Notes: generated by a model from the sequence alone, not told the origin. 27,822 bases of DNA from JAUSPI01 sp964650385 (GCA_964650385.1 CAZYTP010000027.1:1-27822); one strand, 5' to 3'. Shown: positions 1 through 8,100, counted from the stretch's first letter. Program-made: numbers and translations.

Positions 1-1
1 C

Positions 2-114
2 CGCACGCAGGGATCTGTGAGAGGGCGGTCGGGTAACTGGCTGGTCTATCTCGATAAAAGTACAAAAAGATAGCTTCCTTTCCGTTCGGCAAAGATATGA
101 AAACTGTCGCCTAG
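2..114 (+). pseudogene. Possible degraded 3' end of an upstream gene
   Basis: Two short readings look as if they belong to one protein end. One frame reads GNWLVYLDKSTK from about position 35 to 70. A neighbouring frame then continues KIASFPFGKDMKTVA to a TAG at 112-114. The switch falls on a run of five A at about 64-68, so either a frameshift mutation or a sequencing error in the homopolymer would explain it. I do not recognise the family. The fragment is cut by the window edge, so even its status as a gene end is uncertain. Confidence 0.25.
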
Positions 115-673
115 AAGAGACTGTTAGCAGGGTATCCGAATGCCGGAAAAAGTTTGAAGATTGGAGACACAGATGAGCTAAAGTTCAGGGTTAAGTACCC
201 AGATGAAAAGAAGAGAATAGCCAACTCCATCGGCATGAAATTTGCACTTATATCATCGGGTACATTCATGATGGGTAGCCCTGAAGATGAACCGGAGCGT
301 GACGGTGACGAGAGACAGCACCTTGTCACTATCAGCCGGCCATATTATCTTCAGATAACAGAGGTAACTCAGGGTCAGTGGAAGGCGATCATGGATGATA
401 ACCCGTTACACTTCAAAGGAGACAGCCGTTCTGTAAAGCGTGTTTCCTGGAATGACTGTCAGGAGTTTACAAGAAAGCTTATCCGTCAAGACATGTTACA
501 GACCCGAAAGGGCCGTCATCAGGATCGTACCGTGTCTTTCGCGGCGGTTCCTGGTACTTTGACGCGAGGGGCATAAGGTCGCGAATCGTAACAGGTTCAT
601 TCCTGGCAACTGGGACCTCAGCGTAGGGTTTCGTGTTGTCCGCACAGCATACGCACTTTCAATAAAGTCTTGA
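115..673 (+). pseudogene. SUMF1/formylglycine-generating-enzyme-like gene, internally deleted and frameshifted
   Basis: The N-terminal part of a SUMF1 (FGE-sulfatase) domain is readable in one frame: GMKFALISSGTFMMGSPEDE, then a stretch ending VSWNDCQEFTRKL at about 480. The next recognisable piece is in another frame and starts YPSRHVTDPKGPSSGSYRV, followed by FRGGSWYFDAR (about 480-569). That is the C-terminal third of the domain, so the middle (normally the LPTEAEWEYA and GNVWEWC region) is missing. A second shift near 579-581 moves to a third frame that gives ANRNRFIPGNWDLSVGFRVV and stops at 671-673. The frame is also closed upstream by the TAG at 112, and the only in-frame start is a TTG at 154. 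Intact relatives are often secreted or regulatory-type proteins of unknown substrate. This copy cannot make a working enzyme as written. Misassembly or poor base quality is an alternative to true decay. Confidence 0.8.
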
Positions 674-697
674 CTTTTAAGATTTCTGTGCTAATTT
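670..697 (+). promoter_or_regulatory. Possible sigma70-type promoter for the M23 gene
   Basis: TTGACT (670-675) is followed after 16 bases by TAATTT (692-697), in an AT-rich stretch 40-70 bases upstream of the ATG at 741. The -35 box is good and the -10 is weak (3 of 6). It is the only reasonable promoter-like pair between the pseudogene and the M23 gene. Confidence 0.35.
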
Positions 698-740
698 TAA
701 TTAATTGTTTTGTCTACCTTTATTTAATCAAGGAGCTGAA

Positions 741-1631
741 ATGGCAGAGAGTGATTACACCCTCCTTATTATACCTCGGAAGAAAAGTTCGGTTAAGAAA
801 GTAAATATCTCGGGCTTTTTTGTCAAATTTACCTCCTTTTTAGTTATTGCTATTTTTCTCTCTGCCGCATATTTTTCATACGATTATATCATGATCAAAA
901 GAAAAGAAGGTGAACTTGCCGGTTTGAAGCGGTTGACTATGGTTCAGAAGGAACAGATCGATTTATTGGTCGGCAAGATTGACGAATTTGATAGAAAAAT
1001 GGCGGATCTCCAGCGATTTGATAAAAAAATAAGGATTATGACCAATCTTGAGGGAGGTCCTGATAATGATCAGATCCTTGGAGTAGGTGGACCGATACCT
1101 GAGGAAAACGATACAGGATCTCAGGAGATTCTTATCGGAAATATTCGTGAAAACATCGACAAACTTCTGGAAGATGCCACATCCCGGGAAAAGAGCTTTA
1201 AAGAATTATTAGAATTTTTGGGGAAACAGAAATCCATACTTGCTTCTACCCCATCTATCTGGCCGGTTATGGGTTGGGTGACTTCGAAATTCGGGTATAG
1301 AATTTCTGCGTTTACCGGGAAGAGAGAGTTTCATAGAGGGTTAGACATCGCGGCGAAAGTGGGAAAAGAGGTAGTAGCGACGGCTGACGGTATTGTGGTG
1401 GAAGCGAATAAAAAACCTGGTATGGGAAATATGACAAAAATAGATCACAAAAACGGGATAACTACTTCTTATGGTCATCTCATGAAAGTCGCTGCCCAAA
1501 AAGGGAAAAGAGTTAAGAGGGGAGATGTTATAGGTTATATCGGTAACTCCGGTCGAAGCACAGGCCCGCATCTTCATTATGGCGTTTCTCTTAACGGTGT
1601 CCCTGTAAATCCCGAGAGGTATCTATTTTAG
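741..1631 (+). CDS. Membrane-anchored M23 family metallopeptidase (murein endopeptidase-like)
   Basis: This 296-residue protein is probably a periplasmic zinc endopeptidase, or a regulator of such enzymes, acting on peptidoglycan cross-links. A basic N-terminus (residues 12-20) is followed by one membrane segment at about 26-46, then a predicted coiled coil at about 52-105 and a linker. The C-terminal LytM/M23 domain occupies about residues 180-296. Its zinc ligands are visible: His198 and Asp202 in HRGLD, and the HLH motif (His287, His289). The ATG at 741 is preferred over an upstream TTG because AAGGAG sits at 730-735, five bases away, and the residues upstream of it do not look like protein. 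The full ligand set suggests an active enzyme rather than a NlpD/EnvC-type activator, which usually lacks ligands. A rho-independent terminator follows before secA. Confidence 0.9.
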   Translation: MAESDYTLLIIPRKKSSVKKVNISGFFVKFTSFLVIAIFLSAAYFSYDYIMIKRKEGELAGLKRLTMVQKEQIDLLVGKIDEFDRKMADLQRFDKKIRIMTNLEGGPDNDQILGVGGPIPEENDTGSQEILIGNIRENIDKLLEDATSREKSFKELLEFLGKQKSILASTPSIWPVMGWVTSKFGYRISAFTGKREFHRGLDIAAKVGKEVVATADGIVVEANKKPGMGNMTKIDHKNGITTSYGHLMKVAAQKGKRVKRGDVIGYIGNSGRSTGPHLHYGVSLNGVPVNPERYLF

Positions 1632-1678
1632 TATTGCAGTACTTCAGTCACAAAACTATAATCTAAGCTCATACATAA

Positions 1679-1707
1679 CCCCGGTATTTTATTGCCGGGG
1701 TTTTTTT
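1679..1707 (+). terminator. Rho-independent terminator after the M23 gene
   Basis: CCCCGGTA (1679-1686) pairs with TGCCGGGG (1693-1700), with one G-U pair and a six-base loop. Seven T follow directly (1701-1707). It separates the M23 gene from secA and lies only 15 bases before the secA start, so secA must be reached by read-through or by a promoter I cannot place. Confidence 0.85.
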
Positions 1708-1721
1708 GAAAAAGGATACTT

Positions 1722-4244
1722 ATGTTAGGTTCAATATTGAGAAAGGTCGTTGGAAGTAAAAATGACAGGGAGTTGAAGAGGTTGTCTCTGCTTCTTGAGG
1801 AGATAAATAACCTTGAAACTTCTATGAAAGCTCTCAGTGATTTTCAACTCGAGGCGAAGACCGGATATTTCAAGGAAAAGCTTGAAAAGGGAGCAGGACT
1901 TGATGATATTTTGGTAGAGGCATTTGCCGTTGTCAGAGAGGCAGCGAGAAGAACGTTGATGATGAGACCCTTTGACGTTCAGGTAATCGGTGGACTTGTC
2001 CTGCATGAGGGAAAGATTGCAGAGATGAAAACCGGCGAAGGAAAGACTTTGGCTGCAACTATGCCCGTATATCTGAATGCGCTAACAGGCCGTGGTGTCC
2101 ATCTTATTACGGTTAACGATTACCTGGCCAGGAGAGATGCCGAATGGATGGGGCCTGTCTATAAACTTCTCGGTCTTTCGGTGGGGGTGATTATCCATGG
2201 CATGGATGAAGATGAAAGGCGAGCCGCATACAATTCGGATATCACTTATGGTACTAATAATGAGTTCGGCTTCGACTATCTTAGGGATAACATGAAGTTC
2301 AATCTCGAAGATTATGTGCAGAGAGAGTTTCATTACGCAATTGTTGATGAGGTGGACAGTATATTAGTTGATGAAGCAAGGACACCTCTTATAATATCCG
2401 GCCCCTCGGAGGAGTCTACCGACCTGTATTACAGGATCAACCAGATGATTCCCAGGCTTAAAAAAGAACGGGATTACACCATAGATGAAAAGAGCAGAAC
2501 AGTTGTCCTGACCGAGGATGGAGTGGCAAATGCGGAGAAGTATCTCAAAGTTCAGAATCTCTATGAACCGAGAAACATTGAGATACTCCACCATGTTAAC
2601 CAGGCCATGAAAGCCCATACCCTCTTTAAAAAGGATGTTGATTACCTTGTGAGGGACGGGGAGGTTCTCATCGTTGATGAATTTACGGGCAGAGTCATGC
2701 CGGGGAGAAGGTACAGTGACGGCCTCCACCAGGCCCTGGAAGCGAAGGAAAGGGTAAAGATAGAGGGTGAAAACCAGACGCTCGCATCGATTACCTTTCA
2801 GAATTACTTTAGGATGTACGAAAAATTGGCCGGTATGACCGGTACTGCGGATACTGAGGCTGCTGAATTCAAGGAGATATATAATCTGGATGTCATCATT
2901 ATTCCTACCAATATGCCGATGATAAGGATTAACCATGCTGATGTTATCTATAAAACGGAAAAGGAAAAGTTTAATGCCGTTATAGAAGAGATAAAGGAAT
3001 TAAACAGGATTGGCAGACCGGTCCTGGTCGGGACGATATCTATTGAAAAGTCTGAGCTTCTGAGTAAGTACTTGACGAGAGCGGGCATAAAACACCATGT
3101 ACTCAACGCAAAAAATCATGAAAGAGAAGCCGAAATAATTGCTCAGGCCGGTCAACCGGGGGCCTTAACTATATCGACCAGTATGGCTGGAAGAGGAACC
3201 GATATAAAATTGGGGGAGGATGTTGCTACGCTCGGTGGACTTCACATACTGGGGACGGAGAGGCATGAAAGTCGACGGATCGATAACCAGCTCAGGGGGC
3301 GATCGGGGAGGCAGGGTGATGGAGGATCGTCACGATTTTATCTTTCCCTGGAGGACGATCTTCTACGCATATTCGGCGCTGAGAGAATTTCATCCGTGAT
3401 GGACAAAATTGGCATTGAAGAGGGGCAGCCGATTGAGCATAATCTTATTTCAAAAGCGATTGAAAATGCACAGAAAAAGGTTGAAGGACAGAATTTTGAT
3501 ATCCGAAAGCACCTCCTTGAATATGATGATGTGATGAACAGACAGAGGGAAGTTATATATGATCAGCGTAAGAATATCCTGAAGGGTGAGGAGCGGTGGT
3601 CAAATATTGATAATATGCTGGAAGAAGTTGTTGGTGATATCCTGGATGACTATATTGATGAAAAACTTCACCCGGAAGAATGGAACCTCAAGGGTTTTGA
3701 TGAGAGGATTTATAAACAATTTTCTTTAAAATTTAACTTCAGCGAGTCAGATCATGATGATATTAATAGAGAAACCGTTGAAGAAAAGATAAATTCAGGG
3801 GTAAGGGATCTGCTTCGTGACAAAGAAAAAGACTTCAGCGAGCCGATCATAGATTATCTCATGAAGGTTATTATGCTTCAGTCGGTGGACACGCATTGGA
3901 AGGATCACTTGCTGGGGATGGATCACCTCAAAGAGGGTATCGGTTTGAGGGGATACGGGCAGAAAGATCCCAAAAGGGAATATCAGATGGAAGGGTATGC
4001 CATGTTTAGCGATATGGTCCACCGGATTAAGGAAGATACCCTTGAAAAATTGTGTATGGTTCAGATTCAAAAGGAAGAAGAAATAAAGCAGATACATGAG
4101 CCGTCAACCGATAAATACGTCTTCAGTCATGGGGATGATGCAGGTGTGTCAAAGACCGTAAAAAGAGAAAGTGAAAAGATTGGACGAAACTCTCCCTGTC
4201 CCTGTGGCAGCGGAAAGAAATATAAGAAATGTTGTGGAAAATAG
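1722..4244 (+). CDS. secA: Preprotein translocase subunit SecA
   Basis: SecA is the ATPase motor that pushes unfolded preproteins through the SecYEG channel at the inner membrane. At 840 residues it has normal length. Visible landmarks are the Walker A loop GEGKT at 105-109, the DEVD Walker B box at 209-212 followed by SILVDEARTPLIISGP, the helicase motifs TSMAGRGTDIKLG and QLRGRSGRQGD, and a complete C-terminal zinc site CPCGSGKKYKKCC (Cys826, Cys828, Cys837, Cys838). That tail binds SecB and phospholipid in other bacteria. The ATG at 1722 has an AAAGGA-type site just upstream. argJ begins three bases after the stop, which suggests co-transcription. Confidence 0.98.
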   Translation: MLGSILRKVVGSKNDRELKRLSLLLEEINNLETSMKALSDFQLEAKTGYFKEKLEKGAGLDDILVEAFAVVREAARRTLMMRPFDVQVIGGLVLHEGKIAEMKTGEGKTLAATMPVYLNALTGRGVHLITVNDYLARRDAEWMGPVYKLLGLSVGVIIHGMDEDERRAAYNSDITYGTNNEFGFDYLRDNMKFNLEDYVQREFHYAIVDEVDSILVDEARTPLIISGPSEESTDLYYRINQMIPRLKKERDYTIDEKSRTVVLTEDGVANAEKYLKVQNLYEPRNIEILHHVNQAMKAHTLFKKDVDYLVRDGEVLIVDEFTGRVMPGRRYSDGLHQALEAKERVKIEGENQTLASITFQNYFRMYEKLAGMTGTADTEAAEFKEIYNLDVIIIPTNMPMIRINHADVIYKTEKEKFNAVIEEIKELNRIGRPVLVGTISIEKSELLSKYLTRAGIKHHVLNAKNHEREAEIIAQAGQPGALTISTSMAGRGTDIKLGEDVATLGGLHILGTERHESRRIDNQLRGRSGRQGDGGSSRFYLSLEDDLLRIFGAERISSVMDKIGIEEGQPIEHNLISKAIENAQKKVEGQNFDIRKHLLEYDDVMNRQREVIYDQRKNILKGEERWSNIDNMLEEVVGDILDDYIDEKLHPEEWNLKGFDERIYKQFSLKFNFSESDHDDINRETVEEKINSGVRDLLRDKEKDFSEPIIDYLMKVIMLQSVDTHWKDHLLGMDHLKEGIGLRGYGQKDPKREYQMEGYAMFSDMVHRIKEDTLEKLCMVQIQKEEEIKQIHEPSTDKYVFSHGDDAGVSKTVKRESEKIGRNSPCPCGSGKKYKKCCGK

Positions 4245-4274
4245 TGAATGAAGGGATCAGGTCGGGAGGCTTTT

Positions 4275-5474
4275 ATGGTTTGGGACAAAGAAAACTTAGT
4301 GGTTCCCGGATTTCTTACGAATGGAATTAATGTTGGGATCAAAGACGATGGCGGGAAAGACCTTTCCTTGATCTTTTCCGAGGTTCCGGCGGTGGCAGCA
4401 GGAGTGTTTACTAAAAATCTCTTTAAGGCAGCACCCGTTATTCTTGATATGGAGAGGATAAAAAAGGGGGTTGCTCAGGCTATTGTTGCTAACAGCGGCA
4501 ATGCGAATGCCGCTACAGGAGACAGGGGATATGAAGACGCTCTTGCTATGTCGGAAGCTGTTTCCGCGAAATTGAATATCAAGGATGATCTGGTCCTGGT
4601 AGCTTCTACGGGCATTATTGGTCAGAATCTTCCGTTAAAGAAAATTAAAGATGGGGTTGACAGGTTGGTTGAAGGATTGAGTCCTGAGAGAATTTTAAGC
4701 GCCGAGGAAGCAATTATGACAACCGATACGTTCCCCAAGGTTGAATATCGCAAAGGGCATATCGATTCAAGAGAAGTTACCATCTGTGGAATAGCCAAAG
4801 GGGCTGGAATGATAGAACCTAATATGGCCACCATGCTTTCATTTATAATGACGGATGCAAATATAAGTAAGCGTTGTCTTAGATCTCTTTTCAAGCAGGC
4901 GGTAAATTGCAGTTTTAATTCTATTACGGTTGATGGATGCATGAGCACAAATGATACAGCCATAATATTAGCCAATGGCGTTGCCGGGAATAAACAGATT
5001 GTCGGGCCGTCAAAGAATCTGACGATCTTTAAAGAAATGCTTTTTAGTTTAATGGTTGATTTGTCAAAGTCTATCGTCAGGGATGGTGAAGGGGCAACAA
5101 AATTGATAGAAATTGTGGTTGACGGTGCAAAAACACTTCAAGATGCGAAGAAAATTGCATATGGTATTGCCAACTCTAATCTGGTGAAGACGGCATTTTT
5201 CGGGGAGGATCCCAACTGGGGAAGAATTGTATCCGCCGTAGGTGCATCCGGTGTAGAGCTGCCAACCGGTAAAATGGAACTAAGTATTGGAGGGGTTCCT
5301 GTTTTCGCTGGTGGGAAGGGGGCAGGGGTTGGTGAAAAGAGGCTGATAAAAATAATGGGGGATGATCATATCAGTATAGTCGTAAAACTGGGCATGGGCA
5401 GTAAGTCCGTTCGTATATATACATCTGACCTTTCGTATGATTATGTTAAGATCAATGCGCACTACCGAACTTAA
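4275..5474 (+). CDS. argJ: Bifunctional ornithine acetyltransferase / N-acetylglutamate synthase ArgJ
   Basis: ArgJ moves the acetyl group from N-acetylornithine to glutamate, which makes the arginine pathway cyclic; bifunctional forms also use acetyl-CoA. The protein is 399 residues from ATG 4275. This start is chosen because GGGAGG lies at 4264-4269, five bases upstream. An ATG at 4248 would add nine residues and sits three bases after secA. The self-cleavage signature is present as KGAGMIEPNMATML. The nucleophilic Thr of the ATML motif (residue 186 from this start) is where the chain splits into alpha and beta subunits. The substrate-loop text NSGNANAATG is also present. From sequence alone I cannot say whether it is mono- or bifunctional. 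Confidence 0.95.
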   Translation: MVWDKENLVVPGFLTNGINVGIKDDGGKDLSLIFSEVPAVAAGVFTKNLFKAAPVILDMERIKKGVAQAIVANSGNANAATGDRGYEDALAMSEAVSAKLNIKDDLVLVASTGIIGQNLPLKKIKDGVDRLVEGLSPERILSAEEAIMTTDTFPKVEYRKGHIDSREVTICGIAKGAGMIEPNMATMLSFIMTDANISKRCLRSLFKQAVNCSFNSITVDGCMSTNDTAIILANGVAGNKQIVGPSKNLTIFKEMLFSLMVDLSKSIVRDGEGATKLIEIVVDGAKTLQDAKKIAYGIANSNLVKTAFFGEDPNWGRIVSAVGASGVELPTGKMELSIGGVPVFAGGKGAGVGEKRLIKIMGDDHISIVVKLGMGSKSVRIYTSDLSYDYVKINAHYRT

Positions 5475-5498
5475 CTTTTCCCCTTGATAATATATGAT
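5471..5498 (+). promoter_or_regulatory. Probable promoter of the rpsB operon
   Basis: TTAACT (5471-5476) and TATGAT (5493-5498, 5 of 6 to consensus) are separated by 16 bases. The -35 box overlaps the argJ stop codon. Transcription starting near 5505 would give an rpsB leader of roughly 145 bases, which fits a regulated ribosomal-protein leader. Confidence 0.45.
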
Positions 5499-5598
5499 GT
5501 TTATGCTATCTGCCACCAACGTATTACACACACCCTCTGATTGTTTGAGTGTTGCTTTTTAAAAAGTTCTCGGACAAAAAGACGGGGGTGGAGGAGAA

Positions 5599-5624
5599 GA
5601 GGCCTTTCGAGAAAGGTCTCGAAA
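5599..5624 (+). promoter_or_regulatory. Alternative hairpins in the rpsB leader
   Basis: Two overlapping helices share the same bases and cannot form together. Hairpin 1 pairs GAGGCCTTT (5599-5607) with AAAGGTCTC (5612-5620), nine pairs with one G-U and a CGAG loop. Hairpin 2 pairs TTTCGAG (5605-5611) with CTCGAAA (5618-5624), seven perfect pairs with loop AAAGGT. They end about ten bases before the AAAGGAG ribosome site (5634-5640) of rpsB. There is no U-run, so a terminator is unlikely; translational control, perhaps by S2 itself as in other bacteria, is the likely reading. The regulator is inferred. Confidence 0.5.
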
Positions 5625-5650
5625 AAACAATTAAAAGGAGTTGTTATATT

Positions 5651-6514
5651 ATGGGACATGTTTCAATGAAGCAGTTGCTTGAGTCGGGGGTTCATTTTGG
5701 TCATCAGACAAATAAGTGGAACCCTAAAATGAAGCCCTACATATTCGGGGCAAGGAACGGTATTTACATCATCGATCTTCAACAGACTGTAGGAATGTTT
5801 AAGATTGCTTATAGCTTTGTCGTTGATCTGGTGGCTGAAGGTGGAGAAATTCTATTTGTCGGTACGAAGAGACAAGGTCAGGAATCGATCAGGGAAGAAG
5901 CGGGAAGATGCGGTATGCCGTATGTCAACCAGAGGTGGCTGGGAGGAATGCTCACCAACTTTAATACCATTAAGAGGAGTGTTGACAGATTAAATGCTCT
6001 GGACAAGATGTTTGAGGATGAAAGTATAAATGCCTTTCTTAAAAAAGAGGTGCTGAAACTTCAAAAAGAACGGGATAAGCTTGAAAAAGTTCTGGGCAGT
6101 GTAAGAAATATGGAAGGACCGCCTAAAGGAGTTTTTATTGTTGATCCCAAGAAAGAACATATTGCGGTAAATGAGGCAAGAAAATTAAAGATTCCGATAG
6201 TAGCCATAGTTGATACAAATTGCGATCCGGACGAGATAGATTATATTATTCCAGGGAACGATGATGCAATAAGGGCTATAAAATTATTCTCTTCAAAGAT
6301 GGCAGATGCTGTAATTGAAGGCAAGAAAAAGTTTGAGGAGCGTTTGCAGGCTGAAAGTGACAAAGAATTGACGGAAGAGATTAAAAAGGAAGATGGTCTG
6401 GAGTTAGACGTTCCGGAGAGTATTGAAACTAAAGATGAAGGCCTTGATATAGAAGAGCCTACTGCAACTGATATTGATGAGACTTTAAGTGAGAAAACTG
6501 AGGAGGAGGAGTAA
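5651..6514 (+). CDS. rpsB: 30S ribosomal protein S2
   Basis: S2 binds late at the junction of head and body of the small ribosomal subunit. The protein is 287 residues. The start at ATG 5651 gives MGHVSMKQLLESGVHFGHQ, the family's standard N-terminus, and has AAAGGAG at 5634-5640. A longer reading from 5549 would run through the leader hairpins and has no family support. The core ends near residue 230. It is followed by an unusually long acidic tail of about 55 residues rich in Glu and Asp (residues 232-287, ending EKTEEEE), likely disordered. tsf follows after two bases, its ribosome site lying in the last codons of rpsB. Confidence 0.98.
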   Translation: MGHVSMKQLLESGVHFGHQTNKWNPKMKPYIFGARNGIYIIDLQQTVGMFKIAYSFVVDLVAEGGEILFVGTKRQGQESIREEAGRCGMPYVNQRWLGGMLTNFNTIKRSVDRLNALDKMFEDESINAFLKKEVLKLQKERDKLEKVLGSVRNMEGPPKGVFIVDPKKEHIAVNEARKLKIPIVAIVDTNCDPDEIDYIIPGNDDAIRAIKLFSSKMADAVIEGKKKFEERLQAESDKELTEEIKKEDGLELDVPESIETKDEGLDIEEPTATDIDETLSEKTEEEE

Positions 6515-6516
6515 AA

Positions 6517-7116
6517 TTGGGCATCTCAGCATCTATGGTAAAGGAATTGAGGGTAAAAACCGGCACGGGTATGATGGATTGCAAGGAAGCGTTGACTGAA
6601 AGTGATGGTGACTTTGAAAAGGCAATCGAATATTTAAGGAAAAAAGGTATGTCAGCAGCCGCTAAGAGGTCGTCAAAGGCGGCTAAGGATGGAGCTGTTG
6701 CCTCGTATATTCATATGGGCGGGAAGATCGGTGTCATGGTCGAGATTAATTGCGAGACGGATTTTGTTGCCAAGACGAAGGATTTCCAGACACTCGCAAA
6801 AGATATTGCTATGCATATTGCGGCCGCAAATCCTCTTTATTTAAACCCGGAGAATATACCTGAAAATATATTGGAAAAAGAAAAAGAGATTTATAAAAGT
6901 CAGGCGTTAGCTGAAGGAAAACCGGAAAAAATAGTTGATAGAATAATCGAAGGCAAGCTTAAAAAGTACTACGAGGATGCGTGTCTTTTAGAACAGAAGT
7001 TTGTCAAAGATACTGATATTAGCGTAGGAACGCTCGTTAAGAATATGATTGCCAAGACCGGTGAAAATATTATAGTAAGAAGGTTTGCCAGATTCCAGCT
7101 GGGTGAGGAAATATAG
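6517..7116 (+). CDS. tsf: Elongation factor Ts (short form)
   Basis: EF-Ts exchanges GDP for GTP on EF-Tu. The start is TTG at 6517, supported by AGGAGGAGGAG at 6501-6511 and by the conserved N-terminus that follows (VKELRVKTGTGMMDCKEAL). The nucleotide-exchange signature CETDFVAKTKDF is present. At 199 residues it is the compact, single-core-domain form rather than the roughly 280-residue enterobacterial form. A 264-base gap with a hairpin and a repeat separates it from pyrH, so the two may not always be transcribed together. Confidence 0.97.
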   Translation: MGISASMVKELRVKTGTGMMDCKEALTESDGDFEKAIEYLRKKGMSAAAKRSSKAAKDGAVASYIHMGGKIGVMVEINCETDFVAKTKDFQTLAKDIAMHIAAANPLYLNPENIPENILEKEKEIYKSQALAEGKPEKIVDRIIEGKLKKYYEDACLLEQKFVKDTDISVGTLVKNMIAKTGENIIVRRFARFQLGEEI

Positions 7117-7146
7117 TAAGCATTCAGCTATTAGAGTCTTTATTCA

Positions 7147-7175
7147 CAACAACTGCGTTTTTTGCGCAGATGTTG
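7147..7175 (+). terminator. Hairpin after tsf, possible attenuator or processing site
   Basis: CAACAACTGCG (7147-7157) pairs with CGCAGATGTTG (7165-7175), eleven positions with one A-A mismatch. The six-T run sits in the loop instead of after the stem, so this is not a classical rho-independent terminator on the plus strand. It may instead protect the 3' end of the rpsB-tsf message. Confidence 0.4.
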
Positions 7176-7210
7176 GTACCAGTTCAAACAGCAAGATTTA
7201 GTTAAGAGTG

Positions 7211-7347
7211 TAAAGTGAACTAAAGTGAGCTTAAAGTGCCTAAAGTTAAAAAATGCGCTTTCAGCTCAGCCTGTTTCGAATTTGACCGCACCTAAGGTGT
7301 GTACATTAACTTTAGCTCACTTTAGGCACTTCAAACTTCAGGCACTT
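7211..7347. repeat. AAAGTG-type intergenic palindromic repeat, copy A
   Basis: The left arm has tandem units TAAAGTGAAC, TAAAGTGAGC, TTAAAGTGCC and TAAAGTTAA. The right arm carries their inverse (TTAACTTTAG, CTCACTTTAGGCACTT, then another GGCACTT). CTAAAGTTAA (7240-7249) pairs perfectly with TTAACTTTAG (7306-7315). A central hairpin is CGCACC-TAA-GGTGTG (7287-7301). Bases 7232-7347 align along their whole length with 16512-16626, at roughly 80-85 percent identity by eye. The element fills the gap between tsf and pyrH and ends about 25 bases before the pyrH ribosome site. Confidence 0.85.
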
Positions 7348-7380
7348 TTGGGGTTGCGACTTTTCCGCTTTAGGAGTTAA

Positions 7381-8097
7381 GTGGATAAACCGGTCTATAA
7401 AAGAATTCTTCTGAAATTGAGCGGGGAAGCTCTTGTCGGCGAAGGTTCCTTCGGGATCAGTTCCGGTGTCATCGGATTAATTGCAGAAGAAATCAAGGAA
7501 GTCGTAAACTTAGGCGTTCAGATAGGCATTGTTGTTGGCGGAGGAAATATAATCCGTGGAGTTGAAGCGGATGCCATGGGTATAGACAGGACGTCTGCAG
7601 ACTACATGGGTATGATTGCTACGGTAATAAACAGTCTTGCCTTGCAAAATGCCCTTGAAAATATCGGAGTTGAAACACGGGTTCAATCCGCCATTGAAAT
7701 GAGAGAAGTTGCAGAACCGTATATAATGAGGAGGACGCTGCGACATTTAGAGAAAGGGAGAGTGGTAATACTTGCCGCAGGCACTGGAAACCCTTATTTT
7801 ACGACGGATACTGCTGCATCGTTGCGGGCTATGGAAATACAGGCCGATGTTATTCTGAAGGCCACCAAAGTGGACGGGATATATGATAAGGATCCTGTTG
7901 TATTTGACGACGCAAAGATGTTTAGTAAAATAAGCTACTTGGAAGTCCTTAACAGAGACCTTAAGGTGATGGATTCAACCGCTGTAGCGCTTTGCAGGGA
8001 CAACGGTCTTCCTATTGTGGTATTTAATCTTGGTAAGAGAGGAAATATCAAGAATGTGGTTGTCGGACGGTCAATAGGAACAGTAGTGGAGGGTTGA
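7381..8097 (+). CDS. pyrH: UMP kinase
   Basis: PyrH phosphorylates UMP to UDP and is the committed kinase for pyrimidine nucleotides. It is a hexameric enzyme of the amino-acid-kinase fold, regulated in other bacteria by GTP and UTP. The 238-residue protein has normal length. Its landmarks are KRILLKLSGEAL at the N-terminus (phosphate binding), VVGGGNIIRG, AGTGNPYFTTDTAA (UMP and ATP binding) and ATKVDGIYDKDP. The start is GTG 7381 with AGGAG at 7372-7376, only four bases away. It is the first gene after the AAAGTG repeat. frr follows after three bases, as is usual for this operon. Confidence 0.98.
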   Translation: MDKPVYKRILLKLSGEALVGEGSFGISSGVIGLIAEEIKEVVNLGVQIGIVVGGGNIIRGVEADAMGIDRTSADYMGMIATVINSLALQNALENIGVETRVQSAIEMREVAEPYIMRRTLRHLEKGRVVILAAGTGNPYFTTDTAASLRAMEIQADVILKATKVDGIYDKDPVVFDDAKMFSKISYLEVLNRDLKVMDSTAVALCRDNGLPIVVFNLGKRGNIKNVVVGRSIGTVVEG

Positions 8098-8100
8098 GAA

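Noticed and set aside
2364..2936. Long minus-strand open frames inside secA (and similar ones inside argJ, dxr, rseP, psd, adk and hflC)
   Set aside because: They lie wholly opposite well-supported genes, have no family-like text and no ribosome site. They are shadows of the plus-strand coding pattern.
5549..5650. Longer S2 protein starting at 5549
   Set aside because: The reading runs through the leader hairpins, and the family N-terminus starts exactly at ATG 5651 with a good ribosome site.
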